Assembly (NCBI RefSeq): GCF_902859805.1
Contig: NZ_CADIKC010000014.1
Coordinates: 1-64,000 of the forward strand
Length of the DNA: 64,000 nt
Source: Paraburkholderia sediminicola
GTDB taxonomy: Bacteria; Pseudomonadota; Gammaproteobacteria; Burkholderiales; Burkholderiaceae
Direction of reading: 5' to 3'
The notes under the pieces are model-generated. The model did not search any database, had not been told where the DNA came from, and worked only from the letters and a program-made list of their open reading frames with translations. Shown one piece after another: positions 36,711-45,578 of this stretch. The stretch's first letter is position 1. Each line of letters starts with the position of its first letter. The translations under genes and the position numbers were made by a program.

Positions 36711-37805
36711 TTATCCACGGCGTCCGAAGCGGAACAGCTCGTCCGGCAGAAACACCAGCGCCAGCTCGCCCGCCTCGGTTCCCAGAGCGAGCCGTCCACC
36801 GTCCGGCGACCAGGCCATCGCGCTGACCGCGCTGTTGCCGGAACCCTTGATGAACAGAATGTCGCTACTGCCTGGCTGACACAGCAACACCGCACCGCTG
36901 TGATAACCCACTGCAATCAGCGGATGAGCCGGATGGCAGGCCACCCGGCTTACCGGCGCCTTGCCGGGAACGCCGCATTCGTGTGGCTCATCGTTCGCGC
37001 CGGGCGGATCGAAGCGCCAGCACACTGCGCGCATGCCGCCGCTGGTGGCAAGAAAGCGGCCGTCAGCGGAAAACGATAACGAGCGCGGCTGCCCGGGATA
37101 GCCGCCCATCTCGATGTCTGCTCCGTCGGGCAGCCGCCAGCCATGCAGCGCGTTCTCCTCCATACCGCTCACGAGATAGCGGCCATCAGGGCTCCACGCC
37201 ACGTTACGGTGATAGCCCGGCCACGCAAGCTGACGCTCCCGGAGCGTGTCGGCCGCCCAAAGCGTGACGCCACCATGATGCGAGATCGCCAGTTGTGTAC
37301 CAGCCGTGTCGAAAGCCAGCGATGTTGCGGATCCGGGCAGCATCAGGCACGCGGGTTTGGCCCCAAGCCAATGAACCCGGTGGCCGCTTGCATAGGCTCG
37401 ACCACCCGCCTGGCTGGTGGCCACGTGGTCGATCCATGCGCCGGCCGCGTGCGCGACGAGTTCGCTCGTGCCATCGCGGCGCAGATGGACAAGACGGCCG
37501 TCATCACCACCGCTTACGAATCCGCCCGCAGGGTCGGAGGCGAGGGCCAGGCACGTGCCCTCATGCACGCTGAAGCGTGCGAGCGGCGCGGGTGGCGCTT
37601 GCGCCTGCACGACCTCGACGCCGCCGCTCTCGCGTGGTTTGAGTCGAGGGCCGCCGTCCCAGACACCGGTGGCGAGCGCAAGCGTACCGTCGCCGAGGGC
37701 GAATCCAGCAGTTTGCCCCGCCGTGTCCCACACGACTTCGACGACGGACGCGTCGGTGACCCAACACGCCCCAAGCAGTTCGATCAGAACGGGGGGCGCG
37801 TTCAT
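36711..37805 (-). CDS. WD40-repeat beta-propeller protein
   Basis: A 364-residue protein made of WD40-type blades. Repeated motifs such as NVAWSPDGRYLVSG, SLSFSADGRFLATSGG and AMAWSPDGGRLALGTEAGEL are visible, about seven blades in all. No signal peptide, so it is cytoplasmic. Its start overlaps the stop of the CobW-type GTPase gene (ATGA). WD40 proteins often accompany CobW metallochaperones; it may act as a docking platform during metal delivery to the monooxygenase or dehydrogenase (inference). Confidence 0.85.
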   Translation of the reverse strand: MNAPPVLIELLGACWVTDASVVEVVWDTAGQTAGFALGDGTLALATGVWDGGPRLKPRESGGVEVVQAQAPPAPLARFSVHEGTCLALASDPAGGFVSGGDDGRLVHLRRDGTSELVAHAAGAWIDHVATSQAGGRAYASGHRVHWLGAKPACLMLPGSATSLAFDTAGTQLAISHHGGVTLWAADTLRERQLAWPGYHRNVAWSPDGRYLVSGMEENALHGWRLPDGADIEMGGYPGQPRSLSFSADGRFLATSGGMRAVCWRFDPPGANDEPHECGVPGKAPVSRVACHPAHPLIAVGYHSGAVLLCQPGSSDILFIKGSGNSAVSAMAWSPDGGRLALGTEAGELALVFLPDELFRFGRRG

Positions 37806-38824
37806 GAGTCGATCTCGCAGTACCGGATGCTCTCCCGCAACTCGCGCCGGTCGAGATTGCGGCCGATAAACACCAGGCGGCTGTCACGGTGTTCGCCGGC
37901 TCGCCAGGGCCGGTCGAAATCCGTATCCATCGTCGTGTGCACGCCCTGAAACACGAAGCGATGCTCCGATCCGGCGAGATCGACGATACCTTTTGCACGC
38001 AACAGGTTCTGGCCTTGCTCGACCACCAACTGCTGCAACCAGGAGAGAAAGCGCGTACGTTCGAGCGGGCGCTCGACGCGCAGCGATACGCTATCGATAC
38101 CGTGGCTATGGCGACCCTGTTTGACGGGGGCGCCTGCGCGAAGCGGCACGTAGTGGTAAGTCCGCTCGCCGCGTGATGATTCACCGGCCTCACCCGCCGA
38201 TGTGGCAAGCGCCATGCGCGTGAGATCGAACGCCCCGCGATCGAGCAGCGCGGCAAGCGATATTTCGCAACGCACGCTGGTCCGCCATTCCACAGTCGGG
38301 TTGATGCGCCGCACGGCGTCCTGAACCGAAGCGAGACCGGCCGGATCGACGAGGTCGATCTTGTTGATCAGTACGATGTCGGCCTGCGCGAGTTGCTCCG
38401 CGGCCTCGCGGCTGTCTGCGAGGCGCGCCTGCAAATGCGCAGCATCGGCCACGCAGATTATGCTGTCGAGCCGCGTGCGCTGCCGGATCTCATCATCGAT
38501 AAAGAAGGTTTGCACTACCGGCGCGGGGTCAGCCAGACCGGAAGTTTCAATCAGGATCCCGTCGAAGCCAACCTTACGCTTGACCAGGGCCGCCACCACG
38601 CGAATCAGATCGCCGCGCACCTTGCAACAGACACAGCCGTTGTTCAATTCGATGACCTCGTCTTCCGCGCCGACGACAAGACCACCGTCAATGCCGATCG
38701 CGCCGAATTCGTTGACGATCACCGCATAGCGCCGGCCTTGCTGCTCGCGCAGAATACGATTGAGCAGCGTGGTCTTGCCAGCGCCTAGAAAGCCGGTGAG
38801 CACCGTAACCGGAATCCGATTCAT
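37802..38824 (-). CDS. CobW/COG0523-family GTPase metallochaperone
   Basis: A 340-residue G3E GTPase. It has Walker A GFLGAGKTT (from residue 11), the metal-binding CVCC motif (C64, C66, C67) next to the switch region, Walker B ETSGLADP, and the base-recognition NKID. A C-terminal CobW_C domain with a His-rich stretch is present. Such proteins deliver zinc or iron/cobalt to target enzymes. It is coupled by 4-nt overlaps to both neighbours, in an operon beginning with a Zn alcohol dehydrogenase and preceding the diiron monooxygenase. Confidence 0.92.
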   Translation of the reverse strand: MNRIPVTVLTGFLGAGKTTLLNRILREQQGRRYAVIVNEFGAIGIDGGLVVGAEDEVIELNNGCVCCKVRGDLIRVVAALVKRKVGFDGILIETSGLADPAPVVQTFFIDDEIRQRTRLDSIICVADAAHLQARLADSREAAEQLAQADIVLINKIDLVDPAGLASVQDAVRRINPTVEWRTSVRCEISLAALLDRGAFDLTRMALATSAGEAGESSRGERTYHYVPLRAGAPVKQGRHSHGIDSVSLRVERPLERTRFLSWLQQLVVEQGQNLLRAKGIVDLAGSEHRFVFQGVHTTMDTDFDRPWRAGEHRDSRLVFIGRNLDRRELRESIRYCEIDS

Positions 38825-39138
38825 TGCCAGCCCCCTTGTGTCTCAGACGACGCTCGACTGTCCAATCGGGCCAGCTCGTTCGCAAGCCGCTCCCGCTCGG
38901 ATTCGATCGCCCGCAGCGCGCTTTCGACCTCGCCGAGGCGCTCGCGCAATTGCTCGATATGCGACGTTCCTTCTGGAGAGACACCGTCGCGCGCCTCGCA
39001 AGCCAGTTCGATCTCCGCGCCCGCGCGTCTGCTTTCTCCACGCAAGTGGCGGGAATTGACTTCGGTCAGTGCAATAACCAGACGCATGCGCTCGAAAAGC
39101 GAGGCTGCGTCACGCTCCACAGTCACGGCAATCTCCAC
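38821..39138 (-). CDS. Small coiled-coil protein (105 aa)
   Basis: Starts at a GTG. The C-terminal half (HIEQLRERLGEVESALRAIE and following residues) is a clear coiled coil. The N-terminal part is a short alpha/beta stretch (IAVTVERDAASLFERMRLVIAL). Its stop codon overlaps the CobW start by 4 nt. Function unknown; the tight coupling suggests that it binds the CobW/WD40 pair. Confidence 0.6.
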   Translation of the reverse strand: MEIAVTVERDAASLFERMRLVIALTEVNSRHLRGESRRAGAEIELACEARDGVSPEGTSHIEQLRERLGEVESALRAIESERERLANELARLDSRASSETQGGWQ

Positions 39139-39162
39139 GTCAAGGTCCGTCCGTCGAGGCGT

Positions 39163-40206
39163 CTACGGAATCAGCACCGCCCGGCCCTTGACCTGGCCGT
39201 GGTGCAGATCCTTGAGTGCCTGGTTCGCCTCGCTCAGACGGTATTCCCGTGTCGACAGATGGACGAGGCCACGGTCGGCGAGCGCCATCAGTTCCACGAG
39301 TTCGGGATAGGTGCCGACCAGGTTGCCGACGATGGTCTTCTCGCTGGTGATCATGTCGATGGTCGGCAACTCGATCTTTCCGCCATAGCCAACGATGTAG
39401 TAGAAACCCGCGTTGCGCGTCATGGCGAGGCCCTTTGCGATTGCGTCGCCTTCGCCGACAAAATCGATTACCGCTTCGGCGCCGTTGCCGCCTGTCAGCT
39501 CGAGTACGCGCTCGACTTCATGACCATCGCCCTTGACCGTGTGATGCGCGCCGCAATCCTTCGCAAGCTGCAGCGCGACATCGGAGCGGTCGACCACGAT
39601 GATCTCAGCCGCGCAAAGCGCGTTAAGGACCTGAATGCCGATATGCCCCAGACCACCGGCGCCGATCACGACGGCAAATTGACCGGGGAGCAAATGGCGC
39701 GATGCTTTTTTTGCAGCGCGGTACGCGGTCAAGCCGGCGTCGGTATACGGTGCAACGTCCTTCGGCGCGAGCGATTTCGGCAACTGGATCAGCGAGCGTT
39801 CGCCCGTCAGCAGATATTGCGCGTAGCCGCCGTTGGCATTGATGCCGGGAAACCGGCTGTCCGTGGCATGCATATCGTCGCCACGCCGGCAGGCGAGGCA
39901 ATGTCCGCTCGTCACGAGGGGATGGCAGATGACCGGGTCGCCCACTTTGACACTCTCCACACCACGGCCCACCTCTTCGACCCAGCCGGCGTTTTCATGG
40001 CCCATGATATAAGGCAATGCGACATCGACCTTGAAGCGCCAGATGCCTTCCACGACGTGCAGATCGGTGCGGCACACACCGGCGCCACCAATCCGGACGA
40101 TTACATCGGTGGGCCGCACGATCTTTGGATCATCGACATCTTCGTAGCGCACGAATTCTTCGCGAGTCAAAGACTCGTCGTACTGATGCAGCACAGCAGC
40201 TTTCAC
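39163..40206 (-). CDS. NAD-dependent alcohol dehydrogenase of the monooxygenase island
   Basis: A 347-residue medium-chain dehydrogenase with catalytic zinc motifs GVCRTDLH and GHENAG and the Rossmann motif GAGGLGHIGIQ. The structural-zinc lobe is reduced: only two cysteines (GHCLACRRG) instead of four, so that zinc is probably absent. A linked adh gene is typical of propane monooxygenase clusters, where it oxidises the secondary alcohol formed from propane. First gene downstream of the sigma-54 promoter at 40290-40305. Confidence 0.9.
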   Translation of the reverse strand: MKAAVLHQYDESLTREEFVRYEDVDDPKIVRPTDVIVRIGGAGVCRTDLHVVEGIWRFKVDVALPYIMGHENAGWVEEVGRGVESVKVGDPVICHPLVTSGHCLACRRGDDMHATDSRFPGINANGGYAQYLLTGERSLIQLPKSLAPKDVAPYTDAGLTAYRAAKKASRHLLPGQFAVVIGAGGLGHIGIQVLNALCAAEIIVVDRSDVALQLAKDCGAHHTVKGDGHEVERVLELTGGNGAEAVIDFVGEGDAIAKGLAMTRNAGFYYIVGYGGKIELPTIDMITSEKTIVGNLVGTYPELVELMALADRGLVHLSTREYRLSEANQALKDLHHGQVKGRAVLIP

Positions 40207-40289
40207 TTTTACGTCTCCTCTGTTTATGTATGGCGACGAAATGCACGAGCCCTAGGACGAGCGTTTTTGCGCGCGGCGAACACTGCTCA

Positions 40290-40305
40290 GGCAATGTCCA
40301 TGCCA
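40290..40305 (-). promoter_or_regulatory. Sigma-54 (-24/-12) promoter for the adh-cobW operon
   Basis: On the minus strand TGGCATGGACATTGCC: a near-consensus -24 (TGGCA) and -12 (TTGC) with correct spacing. It lies 84 bp upstream of the dehydrogenase start. Two upstream activator repeats follow at 40402 and 40445. Confidence 0.75.
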
Positions 40306-40401
40306 AAGGCGACGAAAATGACCAAGCCGTCCTCCGTCGATGAGCAGGCATGAAGAAGAGGAGTTGTCTGCAGCGGCGAACTGGCACGCGTGCGGGCCTG
40401 A

Positions 40402-40461
40402 TGTCGCAAAATCGGACGTTTAATGAGGATGAGAGTTGAAACGGTGTCTGAAAATGGGACG
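40402..40461. promoter_or_regulatory. Two activator-binding inverted repeats
   Basis: TGTCGCAAAATCGGACG (40402-40418) and TGTCTGAAAATGGGACG (40445-40461), 43 bp apart, about four helical turns. Both match the site at 36365. They lie 97-156 bp upstream of the -24 element, as expected for an enhancer array of a sigma-54 activator. Confidence 0.62.
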
Positions 40462-40771
40462 CGTCGAGCTGGCAGATCCCGTGTGCGTCTTCGGGGCGCT
40501 GTCAACTTGCTCAATTGGTTGTATATGAACGCGTCCCGATTGCGCCAGTGTTTCGTGTGTTCCGACATCGACAGGATGGGTTGCAGCTGTATACATGGCC
40601 TCGTCCCGTTTGCCAAACAATCTGTTCTACAGCGAGCAGGTGCGAGATTGCATATATACATTCGGCCTTTCTGTGGCACGCATGTGCCTGGCCCCAATGG
40701 ATTTCGCCCGGCCACTCCTACTTATATCCACGGCTTCGAGAGCCCTAAGACTGCGCAGGTTTTGTCGCCGA

Positions 40772-42106
40772 CGGTCCGACCTGTTTGCCATTGAATCAGA
40801 TCATTTGTGCAACCAGTGAAGAGGTAAAGCGATTGCCGGCATGCGATCACGTGCTCCGTTCATGCCGGTGGTGCGTACTCCAGACCTCGTGCGAGCAGTA
40901 CCCAGATTGTCCTGGCGATCTTGTTGGCAAGTGCCACGACCGCGATGTTTGTTCCGCGCCTCGCCTGAACCTCCAGTATCCATCGAGACAGGGTATCCGT
41001 ATGCTTTATCGCCTGCTGAACTACGGATCTCGCGCCGTGTACCAGAAGCATTCGCAGATAGCCATTACCGCGCTTCGTGATACCGGACAGGCGATCCTTG
41101 CCGCCCGAGGAATGCTGGCGTGGGGTCAAGCCCAGCCATGCTGCAAACTGTCTCCCATTTGAGAATTCTGTGGCACTTCCCGCTGCGGCGATGACAGCGG
41201 TTGCGATCAGCGGCCCGACGCCGCGAATTTTCTCCAGTCGCTGACTGGCAGGGGATGCCTTGTGTACTTGATGGATCAACTCATCGTACCGGGAGATCTG
41301 CTTATCCAGCAGTACGAGTCGCTCGTACATATCGCGCATCATTGATCGACTCAGTTCGGTCAGCTCATTGTGTTCGTCGTCAATAATCGCCGGAAGCTGT
41401 TGCCGTACTTTCAATGCCGTTTGTGCAATGACCACACCGTATTCGGCCAGCAGGCCACGTATCTGGTTGATTTGCGCGATACGGTCACGCATGAGCAGGC
41501 TGCGGATTCGGTGCATGGACTGGATATCCTGCTGCTGAACGCTATTGACCGCAACGTAGCGCATGGTCGGACGAGATGCAGCCTCGACGATCGCCTCCGC
41601 ATCGTTGCGATCGTTCTTCTGGGATTTGACGAACGGTTTGACGAATCGAGGCGCAATGATCTGCACATGGTGCCCCATCGCCGAGAACCGCCGCGCCCAG
41701 TAATGCGCTCCTCCACAGGCCTCCATCACGATTCGGCAACAGGGGAGACTGACAATGGATTCCAGAAGCTTGTTGCGGCTGACTCGCCGACTCAACAATG
41801 GGTGACCGCGTTCGTCCACGCCGTACAGCTGGAAAACGTTTTTGGCGAGGTCAATGCTCAGCAACGCGACTTTCATGACGGCCTCCGTTCAGTCGTGGAC
41901 CAGGAATCGCCCATACTGCCATGTCTCCCAGCAATGAGCGTTCATGTATCGAAGGTGGGACGAGGCCATTCCACTATATCCGGCCTTGTTGCAGCCGATA
42001 CCGCCGCTGCGGGCCCCGATGAAATCCGCCGACTCACACCTCATTGCGGGTACGAGCTCGAAGCTCGGCAACCAGTTCAGGTTTAGTGAGTCCCGGTCCG
42101 ACCTGT
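40772..42106 (-). mobile_element. IS110-family insertion sequence
   Basis: An element of about 1.32 kb carrying a complete transposase (40860-41876). The 13-bp sequence CGGTCCGACCTGT occurs exactly at 40772-40784 and 42094-42106, as expected if IS110-type recombination leaves matching core sequences at both ends. The 5' noncoding end (41877-42093) is about 217 bp, long enough for the bridge RNA known from this family; the 3' end is about 75 bp. It inserted between the adh promoter region and an older IS110 fragment. Confidence 0.75.
40860..41876 (-). CDS. IS110/IS1111-family transposase
   Basis: A 338-residue DEDD-type transposase. The N-terminal RuvC-like domain includes SIDLAKNVFQLYGVD, the MEACGGAHYWAR segment and DRNDAEAI. 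The C-terminal Transposase_20 domain (LEKIRGVGPLIATAVIAA, then HSSGGKDRLSGITKRGNGYL) contains the catalytic serine. Complete length. The family uses a structured RNA to choose donor and target sites. Confidence 0.95.
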   Translation of the reverse strand: MKVALLSIDLAKNVFQLYGVDERGHPLLSRRVSRNKLLESIVSLPCCRIVMEACGGAHYWARRFSAMGHHVQIIAPRFVKPFVKSQKNDRNDAEAIVEAASRPTMRYVAVNSVQQQDIQSMHRIRSLLMRDRIAQINQIRGLLAEYGVVIAQTALKVRQQLPAIIDDEHNELTELSRSMMRDMYERLVLLDKQISRYDELIHQVHKASPASQRLEKIRGVGPLIATAVIAAAGSATEFSNGRQFAAWLGLTPRQHSSGGKDRLSGITKRGNGYLRMLLVHGARSVVQQAIKHTDTLSRWILEVQARRGTNIAVVALANKIARTIWVLLARGLEYAPPA

Positions 42107-42190
42107 CTTGTCATCTCACGCGATTGCCAACGCAACTTTTCGACATCCACCCTGTGTTAAACGTTAATCTTCTACGTTTCGGACGGCCGC

Positions 42191-42436
42191 TCAGACGGGC
42201 TTCATGCTCACGTACCCTTTTTCATACGATCGGTCATGAGCGAGCACCGCCCAGATAGTCCGCGCCATCTTGTTCGCCAAAGCAGTCACCACCACGTTGG
42301 GTGGTCGCCGTTTTTTCATCTGCTCAACCCACGGACCAGGCTCCTTCGCGCGCGTCAGCACGGCCCGCGCGCCGTGGATCAGTAGCGTGCGCAGGTAGGT
42401 GTCGCCCCTCTGATATGCCTTATTTTGTGGGGCCAA
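42191..42436 (-). pseudogene. Fragment of an IS110-family transposase
   Basis: Only the C-terminal 70-80 residues remain (RGDTYLRTLLIHGARAV and VVTALANKMARTIWAVLAH). The sequence upstream of RGDTYL is replaced at about 42414 by the first 86-bp repeat, so a later event cut the gene. It belongs to a different IS110 copy from the complete one next door. Confidence 0.85.
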
Positions 42437-42499
42437 ACTACAGTCTTACATTAGCGTAATATATGGACACGATTAGCGGTTTCTAAGGACTTCAACAGT
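42414..42499 (+). repeat. 86-bp direct repeat, copy 1
   Basis: About 87% identical to 42938-43023 (11 mismatches in 86). It includes the small palindrome-like core TTACATTAGCGTAA and a reading frame MDTIS that stops after seven codons. It starts exactly where the IS110 fragment is broken, so it looks like the edge of an inserted element. Confidence 0.75.
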
Positions 42500-42937
42500 A
42501 ACGGCCCTCAATAAGTGACGTCGCTTCGCAAGTGGACCGGCGCCTCGAAATGCTTCCCCGTATGCTGACCGCAGGAGAAATCTTTTCTACCGCAACGCGA
42601 ACTCACTGCCCGATGCGACTGACGAGGCGAAGAACGACACCGCCCTGACCAACATCCACACAAGGGGATGTTCAACGCCCCCGATGTAACATACAAAGTG
42701 CCGTACTGTATGGCGTTTTTGATCTGCGCACTGAGATGGGCACCTTCCGAAGATCAAAAAAAGGACCTCTGGTATTTGCACGTGCGGCCGCTTCAAGCGA
42801 ATGCACCTGTCGGGCTCCTCTACAACCGCATTAGCCGAATTAGCGGACACGCCAAACGCGTTAGCAAAATCAACGGACATCCGAGCGTGCGTGCGTTGCT
42901 GAAACACAACGCCTAGAAAAGCGTGCGAAACCGCCGC
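42500..42937. other. Unassigned DNA between the two 86-bp repeats
   Basis: An 82-codon plus-strand frame (42668-42916) and other short frames exist, but none resembles a known protein. Probably remains of a mobile element. Confidence 0.3.
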
Positions 42938-43023
42938 TATGCCTTATTTCGCGGGGTCAAAATACAGTCTTACGTTAGCGTAATCTATGGACACGATTAG
43001 CAGTTACTACGAACGTCAACAGT
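42938..43023 (+). repeat. 86-bp direct repeat, copy 2
   Basis: Second copy, offset by 524 bp. The palindrome is perfect here: TTACG-TTAG-CGTAA. The frame MDTISSYYERQQLLKEF continues for 67 codons (42987-43190) to a stop, so this copy may preserve the original start of a small gene. GGGGTC at the left of the repeat recalls Tn3-type ends, but the similarity is short. Confidence 0.7.
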
Positions 43024-44134
43024 TGCTTAAGGAATTCTTGCGCCAACACGCTTCTGCGCTCCTCGTCCGATCGCAAACTCCGACGCTGCCGCGCACCACA
43101 ACAGTTGGTGCGCCGTCGGGCGCCGTGGCCTGCGCGGACAAGGACGAAAGGGACGATTTTTCGCCCTCCGTCAGTTTTGATAACTGCTAATAGCAAAACC
43201 GCATTTAATAGCCACAATTTGTCGAGGTATCAACGAATGTCCGCAAAGGAAGGGCATGAAAGCCGCAACTATCGCCCCCTTCATTTTCCTGCTCCACCCC
43301 ATTGGTCAGACGGTGATAACCCGCGTTATCGCCGCAACCCGTCGGGCCAGTCTGGATAGCCGCACGACAGGGCAATAGCCTATGGCCCTCGTTGGACATA
43401 TTCAGAGGTCCACACATTTCCGGCCGGCAAGCATGGGAACCGAATTTTTTCGAGCTCGTGCACGGTCGAGTGCGACCATCCTGGCATGCAATAGCACGAT
43501 GCTAATTGTGCTTCAACGACACACAGCGCTTAACTGCTGTCTGTCGGCCGCACACGGCATGAAGTCATCGAACGAGGTGGTCGAAATCTGCCGCTTCGCT
43601 ACGCGAAGCGGCTGCCAGCACCAGATCAGCGATCGCGTGCATGATTCGCGGCGTATACGGGACCGGCTGTGTGTGCAATTTCTGGTTCGTCGACTCGCGA
43701 CGTCCAGTCAAACATGCCTGCATCGCTGGGCAGCGCCCTCACCCCGCGAGCGTAATCGGGTTGCCTTGGCCTGCAAAAGGTCCGTTTCCGCCCCCTCGCC
43801 TGTCCCTGCCGCAGATTGCAGGCTTAAGGTCATCTTGCAGCCGCGACAGCGCAAAGGAACGTCTCGGCGGAGTCGATCGCGTCGCTCGTGGTCATGTCCG
43901 GAACCGGTTTGATCATTCTGACCCGACACCTCGCTTTTGATGAAGCGCAGTACTTTTCCGGGTTCAGCACGTAGGACATCGGCCCTTCACATCGCCGCAA
44001 CGAAAATGCTGCTTCGCCTGAGCAGCGTCCTGATTCAGGGATTGAGCGTAGCGGCAGAGGCGCGCGCCGTCGCGACTAAAGCGGCGCCCCGATGGCGGCG
44101 CCTCCAGCGCCGAACCCGCGAAACTATGGAATGC
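43024..44134. other. Degraded intergenic DNA
   Basis: About 1.1 kb with no gene I can support apart from the doubtful 67-codon frame ending at 43190. Overlapping frames in several phases look like chance. No repeat or RNA structure noticed. Confidence 0.35.
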
Positions 44135-44314
44135 TCAGAATTCGTCCGTCCCGCGCCGGAATTCCGAAGCCCGGACAAGGTCCAGTGGAATGAACAACAT
44201 CGATTCCTGTGTGCGAGCGCCACTTCGAACGAGTTCGCGCGACTCCTCCTGATACCGCCGCTTGGCCGCGCGAAGGATCTCGTCTTCAAGTGCATTGTCG
44301 GTCCGTTTTTCCAT
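44135..44314 (-). CDS. Small hypothetical protein (59 aa)
   Basis: ATG at 44314 with AGGTG upstream. The N-terminal half is a charged helix (ALEDEILRAAKRRYQEES), followed by RTQESMLFIPLDLVRASEF. The composition resembles small Burkholderia accessory proteins. Last gene of a leftward run of small genes (46877 to 44135). Function unknown. Confidence 0.5.
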   Translation of the reverse strand: MEKRTDNALEDEILRAAKRRYQEESRELVRSGARTQESMLFIPLDLVRASEFRRGTDEF

Positions 44315-44387
44315 GAGGCACCTGGCGTCAGTGGCGCGCAACCGACTGGCCACGCGGATTCATTGCAGGCGAAAGCACGCAGGCTGT

Positions 44388-44858
44388 TTACGGCGTGTCT
44401 GGCGAGGGGGCGCGATCCATCATCGCATGGCGGTTTGCGCGCGCATCCACCAGCGCATGATGCCGGCCGTGATGCTCGCGGTAGTAATCCTCCTGGCGTC
44501 CCGGATCGAGTAGCTGACCCACGTGGTACGCCTGCCATCCTGCAGGCGGCCCATCGACCAGATCGCACAGCAGTTCCCAGTCACCGAAGTAATCGAAGCA
44601 CAGCACACGTTCGGGTTCGTCCGCGAACTGGTCAAGCCACGCGACGAGTGCCGCGCGTAGCGTCTCGCGCGTAAATACGCGGTCAGGATATTGGCCGAGC
44701 TGGGACAGTACCGCCGCACGCACGAATTCACTGCAGCTCGTGCGATCGAAATCCGATCGCTCGCCGTAGAACTCGCGACCATCGTCGGCCACGAGCGCAA
44801 CGCTCACGAGGTCGCACCCGATGAAATTGCTAAATTCCGTGTCGACAAAAACGCGCAT
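44388..44858 (-). CDS. 3'-5' exoribonuclease-like protein (Rv2179c type)
   Basis: A 156-residue RNase-H-fold exonuclease. It begins MRVFVDTEF, holding the first DxE metal ligands (D6, E8); a middle aspartate lies in FDYFGDW and the end holds HHALVDARANR, the H...D pair of DEDDh enzymes. This pattern matches the Rv2179c-like family. ATG at 44858 has AGGAGC upstream and lies 2 nt after the preceding stop, so the two genes are coupled. It may act in RNA turnover or as part of an accessory defence cassette (speculative). Confidence 0.8.
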   Translation of the reverse strand: MRVFVDTEFSNFIGCDLVSVALVADDGREFYGERSDFDRTSCSEFVRAAVLSQLGQYPDRVFTRETLRAALVAWLDQFADEPERVLCFDYFGDWELLCDLVDGPPAGWQAYHVGQLLDPGRQEDYYREHHGRHHALVDARANRHAMMDRAPSPDTP

Positions 44859-44860
44859 GT

Positions 44861-45439
44861 TCAGGCTCCTGATGCCGGTTCGCGGGCCTGTTCCAGCTCG
44901 TCCAGGGCCGCGCTGAGCGTACGCTTCATGCTCCGCAGAAAGGCCTCCCAGCCCTCCCACGTGAGCGCCACGCGCCCGCTGTCGTCGTGCCGGGCAAAGT
45001 CTTCCGGCGACGCGTCGAGCCAGTGCCGCAGCGCGGCGCGCAGCTCCACGGGCGCGGCGTCGAGATACAGCACCGGTTCGTCGTGCAGTTCGCTGATCGG
45101 CGTGCGGGCGGCCATGCCCTCCCGCAACGCATGCGCCGCATCATGCGGGCCGCCCTGCCCCTCGCTGCCGGCATCGAGCTGCGCGCCCATCCAGTCGAGA
45201 AAGCGGCCCCACACCGCCCAGGTGATGCCCATCCGGCCACGGTCGTCAAAGCGCAGCGCACACGCGGCTGAATCCCGGAGCAGCAGATCGTCGTGCAGCA
45301 GCAGCCAGCGCGCGAGCGCGTCTTCGAGTTCGTACGGCACATGCCTGAACAGCAGCACCTTTTCTCCGGCCAGCTCGCACGCCGGCACGCCGGCAGCGAG
45401 GCCGAACGTGAACGCCCGGAACTTGTCCTGGAATGCCAT
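44861..45439 (-). CDS. Hypothetical protein with an internal duplication
   Basis: A 192-residue acidic cytoplasmic protein of no known family. Two segments of about 55 residues align with each other (roughly 27-88 and 121-173). Shared features are VLxxxxxPxEL near the start, an ALxxWL helix, DDxGRxxxTW, and WxxFLxxM at the end. It therefore looks like a two-domain repeat protein. Coupled to the exonuclease gene (2-nt gap). Confidence 0.65.
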   Translation of the reverse strand: MAFQDKFRAFTFGLAAGVPACELAGEKVLLFRHVPYELEDALARWLLLHDDLLLRDSAACALRFDDRGRMGITWAVWGRFLDWMGAQLDAGSEGQGGPHDAAHALREGMAARTPISELHDEPVLYLDAAPVELRAALRHWLDASPEDFARHDDSGRVALTWEGWEAFLRSMKRTLSAALDELEQAREPASGA

Positions 45440-45578
45440 GCTGTCGCTGCCTTTTCAGTTCAGAACCGTCTGTTGTGCCGGCGCTGAAGCTCGCTCAACC
45501 CGCGTCCTCATGAAATGAGCCGGACAGCGCCCCGGTTCCGGCTACGGGTCCGGCCGGCACCAGATGAAAAGCGCACCT

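Noticed and set aside
38824..40353. Rightward open frame of about 500 codons opposite adh and the coiled-coil gene
   Set aside because: Shadow of two supported leftward genes; composition is shadow-like (Arg/His/Asp-rich, no domains).
42587..42916. Open frames between the 86-bp repeats as a transposase
   Set aside because: Neither strand gives a sequence resembling known transposases.
43937..44674. Rightward open frame of 245 codons
   Set aside because: Overlaps supported leftward small genes and lacks any recognisable protein feature.
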